Below, in pieces: positions 10,650 to 22,096 of a stretch of 36,231 nucleotides of DNA. This stretch comes from Selaginella moellendorffii (Eukaryota; Streptophyta; Lycopodiopsida; Selaginellales; Selaginellaceae): positions 37,164-73,394 of the forward strand of contig NW_003314324.1 of the NCBI RefSeq assembly GCF_000143415.4, read 5' to 3'. The position numbers and the translations under genes were made by a program. A model generated the notes under the pieces. The model saw nothing but the letters and a program-made list of their open reading frames with translations. It ran no database searches and was not told the DNA's origin. Position 1 is the stretch's first letter. Every line of letters starts with the position of its first letter.

Positions 10650-12677
10650 AAAATTGTTGTATAAAACCAAAACTTGTATAATATATTACACAAAGTAGTA
10701 TCATACAATATAGAACTTATCATTGGCATTATAACAAAGAGATTTGAGATTACATTTAAGTAAAAGCAGTTTGAAGTGTGAGTTGTCAAACAAGAGTGTT
10801 GTTTTAATCACTTTTGATGCTGACTTGTGCTTCATTTGCCAAAGGTGAAGAGGGTAAAGATTACAATCAAAACTACTTATTTGCCTTTGTTTTTTCATGT
10901 AAGTTTACTTTTGGTATGTTCTACCTTGGTATGCATTGCAGCCAAAGTGAAGTGTATATACTGCTTTTACAATACAAAAAAAGATTCATACTAGCATTCG
11001 GTGCTGCCATGGCATCTGTCCCACAATTGCAATCTAAAAATGGTCACTCCCAAAAAAAAGATCACCAAGTTTCCAGCTTGTAGAATCAGATAGAAAAGAA
11101 TTCAATCACTACACAACTTAATATATTCAACATCTTATTTGTTTTGTTCATGATAATAATTTTCAAAAACATGCTCCTTGAATATAAGATAGCTTGTTAC
11201 CTATTGTAATATAAGATCTTCAAGCCATGTTGTATTTCATAATAAGCCATGCTATGCAACTGTCACCTTAAAACAACAGAGCTGCACAATTGCCTTCAAT
11301 GACAGATCACCTGTACAAACTCCTGAACAAGGATTATCTCCTCTTCTTCATCTGAAAAATCACCTATGTTCAACATTGTCTTCTGAAAAGTCTACATCAT
11401 CTTTTTCTTACAGCTGAGCATACTCTAATTATGCCTCTGCATCTTTAGAAACTATTTTTGCACCAGCATCTGTATCCTCAGAAATTATTGCTACACTTAG
11501 CTCCTTTCTATTCAAATGAATAAATTACGCACCCTATGCACCAACAGTACGAGACAAGAAACCACCTCTTGTCAAGTGTTTATGATACCCACTAATTGTG
11601 AAGGAGATTCCTACACTTACATGGCAATTGTCAAACCTTTTGGTAGAGGACCTTCAACTTTCAACCTAGCAAGTAACTCTTAGTGATTCTTGACTGTATT
11701 CTTCGCCACAACACAGCTATGGGACACTTATCAATGCAAATAGGACAGTGATAAAAAGACTTGCTATGCTCTCACTCTCAAGCCCAACTAATCAATCAAA
11801 GTTTCTTTACCTGAAGTACTCATAGTACCACAATATAGTCTTCATAAAATAGCATTCCCTTCCACCAATATATGCTGATAAAAAAACATAATGTAAGAAG
11901 ACATGGTTAAATGAACATGTAATTAGTTTATCAAAAAGATGATATGAAAAAAGACATAGTTAAATGAACTCATAGTTAGTTTATAGAAAATATGACATGA
12001 AAGCTTACAAAGAAGCATGATGTCTTCTGGTATGATTTTTGCAAACACATAGACAAAATACATAGTCCACAGTCCCGACCATGACTTTTCAACATTGTCT
12101 TTTTGTGTTGTGTAGGACAACAATAGCATCACAATTCTTATCATTGTCCACTAGCTAAATACAAGCTGGATGATCTAATGTTGGTTTTTTTCCAAGCTTA
12201 TGGTACAAGGCTCTCAAAAGGACTGTTGGTTCAACATGATATTTAGCAAGTTGATCCTTTGAAAATTGTGCATGTAATGTGATTGTGTGTTATAAAGTCA
12301 AGAACACATAGCACTGCCCATAGATTCAAGATTCACTAATGCCTCCTCTTGATGTCCCTCCAAAATGGGCCTATCTACTAAAGAATTTTAATTACCTTCC
12401 ATTCTTTTGAGAAAAACAGATAATGTAAAGTCTAAATGTATAATTATCATATATTATAATTAGTATAATGAAATTTCAGTAATGGTTCCAATCTGGGCTG
12501 TTTTTGTATATTGAGCTTTTACAAAATTAGCATTCAAACAAAAAATCTAACCAAGTTCGAAAATCAAATCAGTCAAATTTGCTTTCAAACAAAAACTCAA
12601 ATTGATCTCAGAAATGATTTAATTCAACCTAGGGCAGATTTAGCGTTCTTATCGAGTTTGTGCGGCACTTGGGTATC
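10650..12677. other. AT-rich intergenic region with possible decayed coding sequence
   Basis: No intact gene is seen. The minus strand at about 11560-11280 reads as a broken acidic coding-like sequence (ELSVAIISEDTDAGAKIVSK, then stops, then DFSEDNVEH), possibly a transposon or gene relic I cannot name. A 53-bp unit is tandemly duplicated at 11898-12003. The final 200 bases before 12678 should contain the promoter of the nuclease-kinase gene. Confidence 0.35.
11898..12003. repeat. Two tandem copies of a 53-bp AT-rich unit
   Basis: Both copies begin AAGACAT(G/A)GTTAAATGAAC (11898 and 11951) and continue through TTAGTTTAT. They differ at several bases, so the duplication is not recent. Confidence 0.75.
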
Positions 12678-14581
12678 ATGGAGGCGAGTAACGTAGATGG
12701 TGAATTGCAGGCTTGGAAGCCCTACGATGCTGAGCTTGCTCGTTCTTGGGAGAGCATCAACCGCCAATTGGCTTGGGCACAAAGTATAGCGGCGGAAGTA
12801 ATACGGGAGAAGGGATTTGAGAAGTTCAAGGAGGTCACTGATGGAATAACAGCCTACAGAAAGACTCTTGTGGAAGAGCACCTCGAATTTACCAAGAGGA
12901 AGGAGCTTGATTACGAGCAAAAGCTCTGGGAGGCTTCTCTTCCGCTCAAAAAACGAAAACTGCCGGAGGCTTCTCTGCTACGAAATTCTTCAATCGTCTC
13001 TGTTAATTTTGAGGACTGTAAGGAGAAAGTCATCTGGAAGGATAATATTCCTCGGCAGATTGTCGGTGTGGATGAGTTACTGGAAAGTCCTCGACATTTG
13101 GTGGCAGAGCTAAGATGGCTGCATTTCTTGCTGTATGAAGCCAAAGAGACTGATCTGACCGACGTGCTGAACATGAGGAAAGGCCGAAGTAAAACACAGA
13201 ATGACAAGGAACTCGAATACCATCCGTTGCTCTTCAAGTTTATGGAAGCGTCATCTGGAGGGCAGCCTGAAGTGAAATTTCTCAGGGAGGTTCATGTGGG
13301 AGGGGCACGCGAAGATTTAAGTAGCAGCATTTTGGGTGGAAAATTCAGCGAAGCACATGAAGTGAAAGCTGCTTTCAGTCTGGCTGTGAGTGGGAAGCCA
13401 GAGACTGGCATCGAGAGAAACGTTACCGGAATCAGTAAGATATATAAGTCAAATAAGAAGTATGCAGGTCTGCCATGCCACCTGGGGATTTTCGCAACTC
13501 GTTGCGAGTACGTCTGGTTCGTAAAGTTCCGATACGAGCAGCGTGGGGAAGCGGTGGTTTCATGTGAAGTGGCTCCGGAGTTTCCCTGCGGTCCAGGGTG
13601 GGAAATGAGTAACGTGCTTTGCGACCTCGCTCTTCTCAACACCGCCAAAGAGGGCAGCAAGCTCATTGATATATGTCCTTCGGAGGCGAACAATGGATTC
13701 CACCTTTTAGTCAGGTAACTCCTCCTTATTCTGCCTTTTTCATACTGATAATTCTGAAATTCAGGTATGTCGACACGCTCTGCACTTTGTACAGCATTCC
13801 AAAGGCTCCCCTCGAGCTTGCAAGAAACGACGGTAGCAAAAGCATTGACTTGAGCACAGCTTCTATAGTGGGGCAGGGGTACAAGTCAGTCGTTCTTAAG
13901 CTTCCGGGGGAAGATTGCGTCATCAAGGTTTCCGACCGCAGCAGAATCGGTAGGGAAACTTTCATTCACGAGCGCGTGGATGGAACCAGTTTCACTCGTC
14001 CTCAGCGGAAAGGTCTGCGCTGGTGCGGTCAAGTGCTTGGTGCGGGCGACGGCCTTGAGTGGATGGTACTGGCGGGGTTTGGCAGGCTGGTGACTTCGGA
14101 CAATGTACTGTGGGATTTTCAGGGCTGTTGGAACCAAGCCTCGGCAGCTTTAGTCGGACTGCACTCTCGCGGGGTTCTTCACCGTGATATCAAGCCGTCA
14201 AATATGCTCATCTTCCATGATGAGCTGTGGCTGAATGACTTCGACTGTTCATGTCTTGTGGACGAGAGCGTGGAGATTCGGAGGATGAGGGTCGGTGCGC
14301 CCTACTTTGAGTCTCCTCTGTTTGATGGGGCTGAAGGTTTCCTGTACAGGGATGACTGGTACTCGCTGGTGCTCACCTTTCTGGATCTTCTAGGTTGGTA
14401 TGGAGGAGCAGACAAGAACTCAACCTTGTCGGCTGCGGTAAGAAATGAAACTTTCCCCGCTAGCTTCAAAGCATGTATCAACTGGCTACTCGCTGATGGC
14501 GGTGGCCTGTTCCGTGTGGAATTAATGGAAGGTAGTCAAAATAACGAAATAAAACTAAGGAACCAAACAAAGTTAAATTAA
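12678..14581 (+). CDS. Atypical protein kinase with possible N-terminal PD-(D/E)XK nuclease-like domain
   Basis: Exons 12678-13714 and 13765-14581 join across a 50-nt intron (Arg codon split AG|G), giving 617 residues. The C-terminal domain is a protein kinase: glycine loop GQGYKSVV at 382-389, Lys400 in VIKV, Glu410 or Glu415 in helix C, catalytic loop HRDIKPSN at 485-492, and DFD in place of DFG at 504-506. A GAPYFESP segment resembles the APE motif, and DDWYSL is the subdomain IX Asp region. The N-terminal region has a coiled, charged start (40-95) and then REDLSSS...HEVKAAF, in which Asp213 and Glu228-x-Lys230 resemble the active site of PD-(D/E)XK nucleases. That second assignment is inference. 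Nuclease-like plus kinase modules are known in Crinkler-type and other eukaryotic effectors. The ATG at 12678 is preferred over a GTG at 12660. The last 25 residues are low-complexity and a GTAGTC donor-like site lies near 14532, so the C-terminus may be altered. The gene stands alone among repeats and is GC-richer than its surroundings. Confidence 0.75.
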
Positions 14582-17074
14582 ACTTGTATAGTTACTTTTT
14601 AAGCTCAAACCAAACTAAACGCTATTGCTAAACTCTCGTCTTCTTTTGGCAATTTATGGACACTAGCAGCTGGCTGATTAGTACAGGATACCAGGAATTT
14701 TTTCCAGGAAGATGTTTTTCCTGACAAAAGCAGATGCCGCCCACTAGCTGCAGATGTATTTCACTTATACTAGACAACCATCAAATGCTGTGTGTGTCAA
14801 TCTGGCACTATAGACCCTGGGAATCTGACTGGACACATTGAGAGTTTCCCAGAATCTTATCCTGCTGCAAGCCTTGTACTCCAGCTAGTTAAGCGTGCTC
14901 TTAGCGCTACCGGCTTAGTTGGTTGTGGTGCTGTAATGTAAGCATAGGCACAAGGAAGCTCCATATGAAGGCCCTAGACAAGCTCCTTCGTGATTAAGAT
15001 GCCCAGCTTGTGGAACATCTCAGACACAAGATCAAGGGTGTGCGTGTATGGATGCTTTCCTGAATTGATATAAAAGTTTATTTATCTTAGCAGCGGGGTG
15101 GCCAATCTAAGCGACTAGAGCAAACCGGCCAGAAAACTGTATGAATAATCATATAACGAAATCAACCATAAAACCTTGCTAGAAACAGTTTTAGAAACTA
15201 AATATATTTCAGAATCAGAACCATAAAACGGAAGCACATGGAACTAGCATGGTCCCAACGTTATTTGTTCACTTCACGAGTCTTGGGAGTCTTGCAATTT
15301 GGTCACTGGAGTCCCGGGAATGCCCGGACTTCCCAGGGGGAAGCCCGAGTAGTCCTGGGAGTCCAGCCGCTTGGTAATAAGAACATTATTGTCCTGGTTC
15401 TAGTGCCTTCCTTAATCATCCAGTAAACGGTAAACTTCAAATTAACAATCAAAACCATCTAAAGTACGTTCCATAAATCAACTGCCATGGCCTGGTCCAA
15501 TTGGGCAGGGCTTCAGTAGATGGTATTGCAAATAGAGATTTCCAAAACCAATATTACTTCTCTGCTATATTTATACCTTACTAATGTGTCCCACATTTTT
15601 TAAATCTTCATATTACTTTCATAGACAAACAATTATTGCTAGTTAGAGTTTAAGTAGGCACGAAGTTGACAACGGTTGAGATCAATGATATAGCAAGATC
15701 AGGTTTTCTGCTAGTTGGGCTTCCTTCCGCTCCTTCGACCTTGATGCACTGAAAGTCAGAATTCCACTACTTAGAGATGAGGGCCAGTTTAGATGATGTA
15801 ATGCTTCGATTCCCATAGTTCTACTGTTTGAGCCGGTGGCACTCTAGCTTTGCTTTTAGGAAATCTTTTTGTTTAGGCAATTAGTATATACACCATTCAG
15901 TGTGTATACTTATGTGTTGATTACTCTCAAAGGTGTTTTCTTTATGTTCTTGCTCAGATGTCCCAACTTTTTGTACTTAGAAACACATGATAGAAGTGCA
16001 AACGGGTTGTCTTGTTAAATGTCTTCGCAGCAAATCTCATGGGATAAATAAAAGTGAATGAGTTAATACTTAAAACTTAAGACTTTAATTTTTTTGAAAA
16101 CTTAAATACTTTGTATACTATTATAATATATTTAATAAAAAAAATTATAAACTTATTACTATTTTAATTTTTCATTTACCAAATTCATGTAAAAAGATTA
16201 GTTTCATATAATCTTGTTGGTGGATTCAGTTTTTTCTGCTGCTGTAACTTAAGTGTCCACCCTAAATCTACATGGCCTACTATATTTATTTAATTGTTAA
16301 ACTTATAAATTCAAGCACACCTCTCATTTTATTTGAAAGTGAATATTTATCTACACAAACAATTAGCCCACAAAAAAGTGTTGTGATGTGGCACAACTCT
16401 TCCTTGCCTAGAACCCTAGAAGATCATGGTGTGGGAAATGCAGTAGATAGGAATGGATTTGCCATATAGGCACCAAAAGAAGGAAGACCTATTTGAGAAA
16501 ATAAGTTATTATTTATCTCTATTTTATCCTTTTTTTTAATTTCAAAAGTATTATCAAAGGGTTCATTTGGCACCAGTTTATCTAGTGTTTACTTTCAAGC
16601 TCATTTTTATAATAAAAGCTCTTATATTATTTTCTATGTGCTAGTTGATACAGACTTAAGTTTATCTTTTATTGTTTGGCATATTGCCACATGTTGTTAT
16701 ATACATTTGCATAATTCTTTATGGCAATGCCCGTACATATGCATGTGCATGGGATGAAGTAGACCTAATTGTATATATAAGCTATCTCAAGTTTGAGTTG
16801 TAGTCATTGCAAATGGTGCTAAGTCAAACTTTTAACTTCATCCTTGGTATAAATTAGTTACAGTGTAATTATACCAAATGTGACTTCTACTTTTATTTTT
16901 ATTTCTATCACTTTTATCTCCCCATTACTTCCTCCTATATTTCTATTTTATTCTTCTATTCCCTCTTCATAACCTTCTAATAATCTTTGTGTTGTAACAG
17001 AGGACCAGCTCATGAAGGAGCATGTTGACTTCTTTGAATTTGACCTATCATCTGGGATCACCAACAGTCTCGTC
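14582..17074. other. AT-rich intergenic region
   Basis: No intact gene is supported. At about 14950-15060 the plus strand reads KLHMKALDKLLRD, a stop, then DAQLVEHLRHKIKGVRVWML, which looks like a broken gene fragment with weak resemblance to TBC-type domains. A GC-rich patch with repeated GGGAGTC / CCCGG strings lies at 15285-15365. The rest is low-complexity AT-rich DNA. Confidence 0.35.
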
Positions 17075-17265
17075 TTTTGGAACCATATCAAGAGAACATG
17101 ATTCTTGGTCGGGTTAAACCACCACCTTTTGGAACTATATCTAGTCAGGTTAACCCACCACTACCACTGGTCTCTCTTTTGGAACCATATTAAGAGAATA
17201 TGATTATTGGTTAGGTTAACCCACCACCTTTTGGATTAAGAGAACATGATTCCTGGTCATAAAGT
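17075..17265. repeat. Four imperfect tandem copies of a ~52-bp unit
   Basis: Units start at TTTTGGA in 17075, 17127, 17177 and 17229, so spacings are 52, 50 and 52 bp. Each carries variants of TTTTGGAACCATAT, AAGAGAACATGATT and GGTTAACCCACCACC; the second and fourth are partly deleted. They lie just upstream of the reverse transcriptase remnant. Confidence 0.85.
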
Positions 17266-17404
17266 GAAGTTCACATGCCCAAAGACTTTGCAACATTTGA
17301 ATAATAGCCTTTTTCAACATCTATTTGATATTTATATGTAAAATATTAATCTCTTTTGGTGACTGATGATGAATAAAAACCTTGATTGGACAAGCATCCC
17401 TAAT

Positions 17405-19545
17405 TGGAATAGGATGGAGGAAGTCTAATAGGAGTATTCATTTATGCATTAACTATTATCCATTAAACAAAGTGATGATCCTAGATGTGTATCCTTTTCC
17501 TCATATTGCTGATCTTCTAGATTGTCTGAAGAGAAATTGTTAGGTCACCAAATCAGATTTTGCTTTTGGGTACTAGCAAGTTGATGGTCGAGGAAGATAT
17601 TCCCTTTTTATACACTATTTGGTTTATATAAATTTTTGGTGATGTCATTAAGTTTGAACAATGCTTTAGCGACTCTTCAGCAGATGATGGATGAGGTTTA
17701 TTATTATATGCTAAAGGTGATTGTTGACTTCATTGATAATTTTTTGATCCATTTAGAGAGGACATAGGAGGAACATATCTAGAATGTTTATAAAGTGTTG
17801 GATTAGTTATGAAAAGTTTGTTTAAAAGTAAAGTGATCAAAATGCATGTTTGGGTCCAAAAACACCACTTCATCTGGGTGTATATTTCTCGTGAAGTTTG
17901 CAAAGTTGATATTGACAACCTGTGGTTATTCTAAAGTTCCCTACTCAAAAGTGTGTGAATGGTATGCACACTTTTTTAGGCAAGGTGCAATATTTTAGCT
18001 AAGAGTTGTTGATGACTCCTCTAGTTTTAGTGTATCCTAACTACACTCAGCCTTTCATTTTGTGTGTGAATGCTTCTAATATCGGTCTGTGAGGTGTGTT
18101 AATGCAAAAAAGCTTGAGTGTGTTTAGTCAATGCCATCCTATTACATACATCAACCATATATTATAGTCAGCGAAAGTGAATTACTCCACAATAGAGGAG
18201 TGTTTAGCAGCAGTTTAGGGTTTCAATAAACTTCATACATATCTACATGGTTCTTGGACATTACTAAAAGGTGATCATGCTGTAATTACTTCTTTATTGA
18301 AGTGGAAAAACTTGATTGGTTATACTACTTGATGGGTTTGAAGCTTCAAATATATAACTTTGATATTGTACATTGCCTAGGTAGTTCTATAGTTGATGTT
18401 AATGCCCTTTCTCGAGCTCCTCTTCTTTCTTTTCTTTCTTCTTATATTTCTGACAAGTTTGTTATTCTAGCATTTGTGTCCATGTCATATTGTACTTGAT
18501 GTTGATCATCCATAAGGTGTAGGGCATAATTTACTTTCTTTTGATGAGGTTTATGAGGTTCAAAAAGTTGAGTTGGAGATTCAAAAGGTTCATAATGGGT
18601 TTGAGAATCTTGCATCACTTGTTGATAATTTGTCATTTTGGCATTTCCATTTTCAATATTGTTTTGAGGACAATGTTCTTTATTTTGTAGGAATGGATCC
18701 TAGTGATCATTTATAGCAGGTGATAACTTTGATCTTTATTCCATATTTTTTTCTATACTTACTATAATTTTTCTATTCTAGGTAGCCATATGGGATATTA
18801 TCATGTGACTGAGAAACTACAGAAGTCTTTCTATTGGCCGAAGATGCAACATGATATTATTCGATGTGTATATAATTGCATTTGGTGCCAACTTCATAAT
18901 AGTCTCCTCTGTGCTATAAAAGGATAGTTGGAGTCAATTGTTGTTTTTTGTTTGTTTGAGTTTGTGGTGTTTGATTTGATAGGGCCTTTTCTATGATCAA
19001 TCGTTAGCAATGAATATGTCATTATTACTTTTAACTACTTGACTTATTGAATGGAAGTTAATGCTCTTACTACTACACTACAATTGTTGTTAAATACTTC
19101 CTCCTTAATTGCTTGGTGTTTCAAAATTCTTGTCTGAAGTGAATTCTTTTGGATAATGATTCTGTATTTATATCTGAGGCATTTTATATTTTAAAGTTTC
19201 AATTGGGGATATGTCACATCATCCACAATTAAATGATTTAGTGGAATGGCTTATTTGGACCTTCAAAGAGAGAATTGCAAAGTATGTGAACTTTCAGCAT
19301 TCAGATTAAGATGGTTATTTGTTGTATCTTCAGTATGTATATGTTACAAGGGTGTAGAATTCTATTGGTGCTTCACCATATAAACTCCTATATGGTCATG
19401 GTTTGATATTACTAATAGAGTTGAATTTACATTTGTGGCTACAATGCTGTATATTAATATTAATTTAGTGGGATTTTAATATCTATTAGTTTCAATCAAG
19501 ACTACTCGCTCCTATATATAAAGTAGGGTTTTTGGGTTAATTGAT
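17405..19545 (+). mobile_element. Decayed Ty3/gypsy LTR retrotransposon (RT, RNase H, integrase)
   Basis: Reverse transcriptase begins near 17410, with YYPLNKVMILDVYPFPHIADLLD at about 17447-17530 (quoted only in part in family terms) and then a VMSLSLNNALATLQQMMDEV-like block at 17640-17700. VDFIDNFLIH replaces the usual catalytic DD motif region. RNase H ends at 18300-18420 with LKLQIYNFDIVHCLGSS ... DVNALSR. The integrase zinc-binding domain is at 18790-18900 (GSHMGYYHVTEKL, FYWPKMQHDII, CIWCQ). Core fragments run to about 19450, including FDLIGPF and FNYLTY. An LTR-like CCTATATATAAA...TAGGGTTTT motif at 19511-19545 matches that of the minus-strand copy. Numerous stops and frameshifts make it inactive. 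Confidence 0.85.
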
Positions 19546-19913
19546 ATGCACATTTTTGTATTCTAGTTCTATATAACATTAGCTCATAGATACACACCAA
19601 ACTTATCTACACATGAATCAAATTACATATTCCATGCACTCATAGCTATAAATATTATTTATCAATTAAAAACTATTTCCTAATAATAAAAAGTACTAAT
19701 TTATAATGTGTTAGTGAATATAATAAAGCTATAAAGTTAGTGTTTAAAAGATATATATTAGCTTATGTATATTTGTTTTAACTACTCTTTGAGTTTAACA
19801 TTAAAATTCAATAATTTTAAAAGATTTGATTATAGTTATTTAAATAATATATTATGAATTTCATACAACAACAGTTGGTTTACTTAATAATAATGCTATT
19901 CATCTTTAATAGT

Positions 19914-20473
19914 ATGTATTAATCCAATTGATCAATTATAAGTTTATAATTATAAAAATATTTTAAATTTATAATCACAAGATTAATCTTATTGCACATC
20001 AACAATTAGATGATAGAATAAACTAGAATATACTAGAAATGTTTTAATTTGTTTTATAAATTATAAACATGTTGCTTAAATATTCTGGGATATTTTACCA
20101 TCTAACATGTTATTCATTTGGATTAATCTTGTATTTATAATTTAGAAATGTATATTCACGACCACCCCAATCCAAAATAATAGAAAGTTTATTTTTATTT
20201 TATTCTAACTTCTAAAACATTTTGGGTTTGCTTAGCAAAGTTGTAGGGGGCTGAGTGAATATACCAAGATCATACTTGGATATTCTGAGATATTCTACCA
20301 TCTATTGGTTGTTATTCATTTAGAATAATCATATATTTATAATTTATATTATAGTTTATAAACTTTCCTATATTATAGTTTATTATCATTTAATAGATGA
20401 TTAAAATTGTGTTTGTAAATTATAAATATGTCTATATTTATAAACTTCCATTTGATCAATTGGATTGATAAAT
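19914..20473. mobile_element. Foldback / MITE-like element with long terminal inverted repeats
   Basis: The left end (from about 19914) and the reverse complement of the right end (to about 20473) share AATCCAATTGATCAA followed by AAGTTTATAA and then a diverged match of roughly 90 bp. Inside, a diverged direct repeat carrying TATTCTG(G/A)GATATT(T/C)TACCATCTA occurs at 20081 and 20281. No coding capacity is visible. The structure suits a non-autonomous DNA transposon; target-site duplication could not be identified with confidence. Confidence 0.6.
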
Positions 20474-21146
20474 AGGAGTAACCACAGAAAATTATTAATT
20501 TATCATATATAAAAAAATGATTACATTTTTACAAATAAATAAATAATTTGTTGCACGTTGCATTGCAGCAATGCATTATTTACTATAGCATATTTTATTC
20601 TAATATGTTGTTACTAGATTGAACCGTTAAAAAAGAGTAAATCAGTTAACACATATCTAATACACAGAAAAACAAACAGATTGTTGTTCATGCTCCAGTT
20701 GTGAATTTAAGAGAAGAATTTCGCTAGGAAACATTTCTTAGTTGTTATACTGGATTTCAAACACCAGGAATGGTTCCTGGCGCTCATGTGGTCAGATCTT
20801 CCGTGGAACCCATGGGCGAGAAGAGCGACCACGTCCATGCCCTGGGTGTGCCTGTCTGTGTCATCTGCGCCAACGACCACGACATGAACCACCACGACTT
20901 CATATCAGCAGGAGGAGAAGTTGCTCTTCGTTTGACTTCTTCTTCTTTAAGAATTGCGGACACTTCCCATGGGATCCGATAGAAACATGATTCACCTAGG
21001 CAAATTCCAAGCTAGGCTAGGGTAGGGAAAATAGCAGATGGTTTATTTTTCCAACAGTTCTGCACTTCATCAGCTCAGTGAGCTGGGAGGGAGATGACAA
21101 TGAAACTGTCTACCACGAAAAAGTTTGTACCGTTCGTTGTCTTCAT
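20474..21146. other. Intergenic region with a small GC-rich island
   Basis: The AT-rich background changes to balanced composition at about 20742-20990. A plus-strand frame there from ATG 20770 encodes about 70 residues, including GVPVCVICANDHDMNHHDF. The composition suggests a gene fragment, but I recognise no domain and no splice partners. Confidence 0.3.
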
Positions 21147-21425
21147 TTAGGGAGATCCTTGGAGAAGATCCTCCAAATCCACGAAGGAGTCCAGATCGAA
21201 GAGCCAACTTGGAAAGACGCCTCCAGCGCCAGGGTCCGAGCTTGGGGTCCCTGGCGAGCGGTCCACTCCACTTTGACCGGAGCTAAAGGTTTGCAGTCCA
21301 GCAGCAGTTTGGAAAGTTTGAGAAATGCTTGGATCAGACTTGTTCGCAAGGCCGAGAGAACAAAGCGAAGTTGCATTACCTTCAGGTTTAGAAAGCTCTG
21401 GTTTGTAGAGACAAAATGAAGATAA
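21147..21425 (-). CDS. Possible terminal coding exon or gene fragment, function unknown
   Basis: A minus-strand frame ends in TAA at 21147 and is open to 21524. Its GC-balanced part (from about 21425) encodes a Ser/Pro/Gly-rich stretch ending in the acidic-hydrophobic tail PSWLFDLDSFVDLEDLLQG. The composition differs sharply from the flanking AT-rich DNA. No start codon or upstream exon is evident, so it may be a fragment. The plus strand of the same island is also open (21078-21419), which makes the call weak. Confidence 0.3.
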   Translation of the reverse strand, partial: LSSFCLYKPELSKPEGNATSLCSLGLANKSDPSISQTFQTAAGLQTFSSGQSGVDRSPGTPSSDPGAGGVFPSWLFDLDSFVDLEDLLQGSP

Positions 21426-22096
21426 CCTAGCGTTCAGTATAAGAAACTTGTGTCTGAATTTTTTGTCAAAAAGATCAATCTTATTATTAAGACAAACAAT
21501 ATAACACTTATCAACAAAAAACACAAAATTAATTTAATTGCATATAAAAAACTAGATGGTAGATAAAGTGAGAATATAGATTTAAGAAAGCTTATAAATA
21601 ATAATGAAAAAGGAAAAGTTTTGAAAGTGCAGCCATAGTCCAAAATGGTGGCTTATCAGTACCTATAAACAATAAGCAAATTTACCTCATCACTGTTCCA
21701 TGGTTTTAGTCACAATGTCTAGAACAAGTATCTCTTTCTTGTCTTGCCCACCATATATATTATACAAACTATAAACATGTCAAACACAAGATGAATAAAT
21801 GGTAGAATATACCAAAATATACAAGCTTATATCCGGTTTTTTTTCATTAATTAAAGAGTGGCATATATTCTGAATGACTCCATCAGGATTATAGTTCTGG
21901 AATTTGTGATCAATCACGAAAAATGGACACCATATTACCTCTTAGTTCAGGAATTCGTGATCAATCACAAGAAATTAACAGCATATTACCGTGTAAAAAT
22001 TATAGGATGTAGATTTATTATACTTTTTGCAAAGAAGTTCTACCACAGAAGATTCAACGCTCATACAATAGTTTCCTAATAGAGTAAATTGTAACA
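21426..22096. other. AT-rich spacer 3' of the MAP3K epsilon-like gene
   Basis: No gene is seen. It contains the 51-bp tandem duplication described at 21892-21993, and should contain the 3' UTR and polyadenylation region of the minus-strand kinase gene. Confidence 0.4.
21892..21993. repeat. Two tandem copies of a 51-bp unit with internal palindrome
   Basis: Copies begin at TAGTTC(T/A)GGAATT in 21892 and 21943. Each contains the palindromic core GTGATCAATCAC and ends with CATATTACC. The repeat lies 100-200 bp beyond the stop of the kinase gene. Confidence 0.85.

Noticed and set aside
11280-11560. Acidic coding-like sequence on the minus strand, possible transposase relic
   Set aside because: Several stops and no catalytic motif of any transposase family could be seen.
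14940-15060. TBC/Rab-GAP-like fragment (KALDKLLRD ... HLRHKIKG)
   Set aside because: Very short, contains stops, and the resemblance rests on a few hydrophobic and charged positions; kept only as a note in the intergenic entry.
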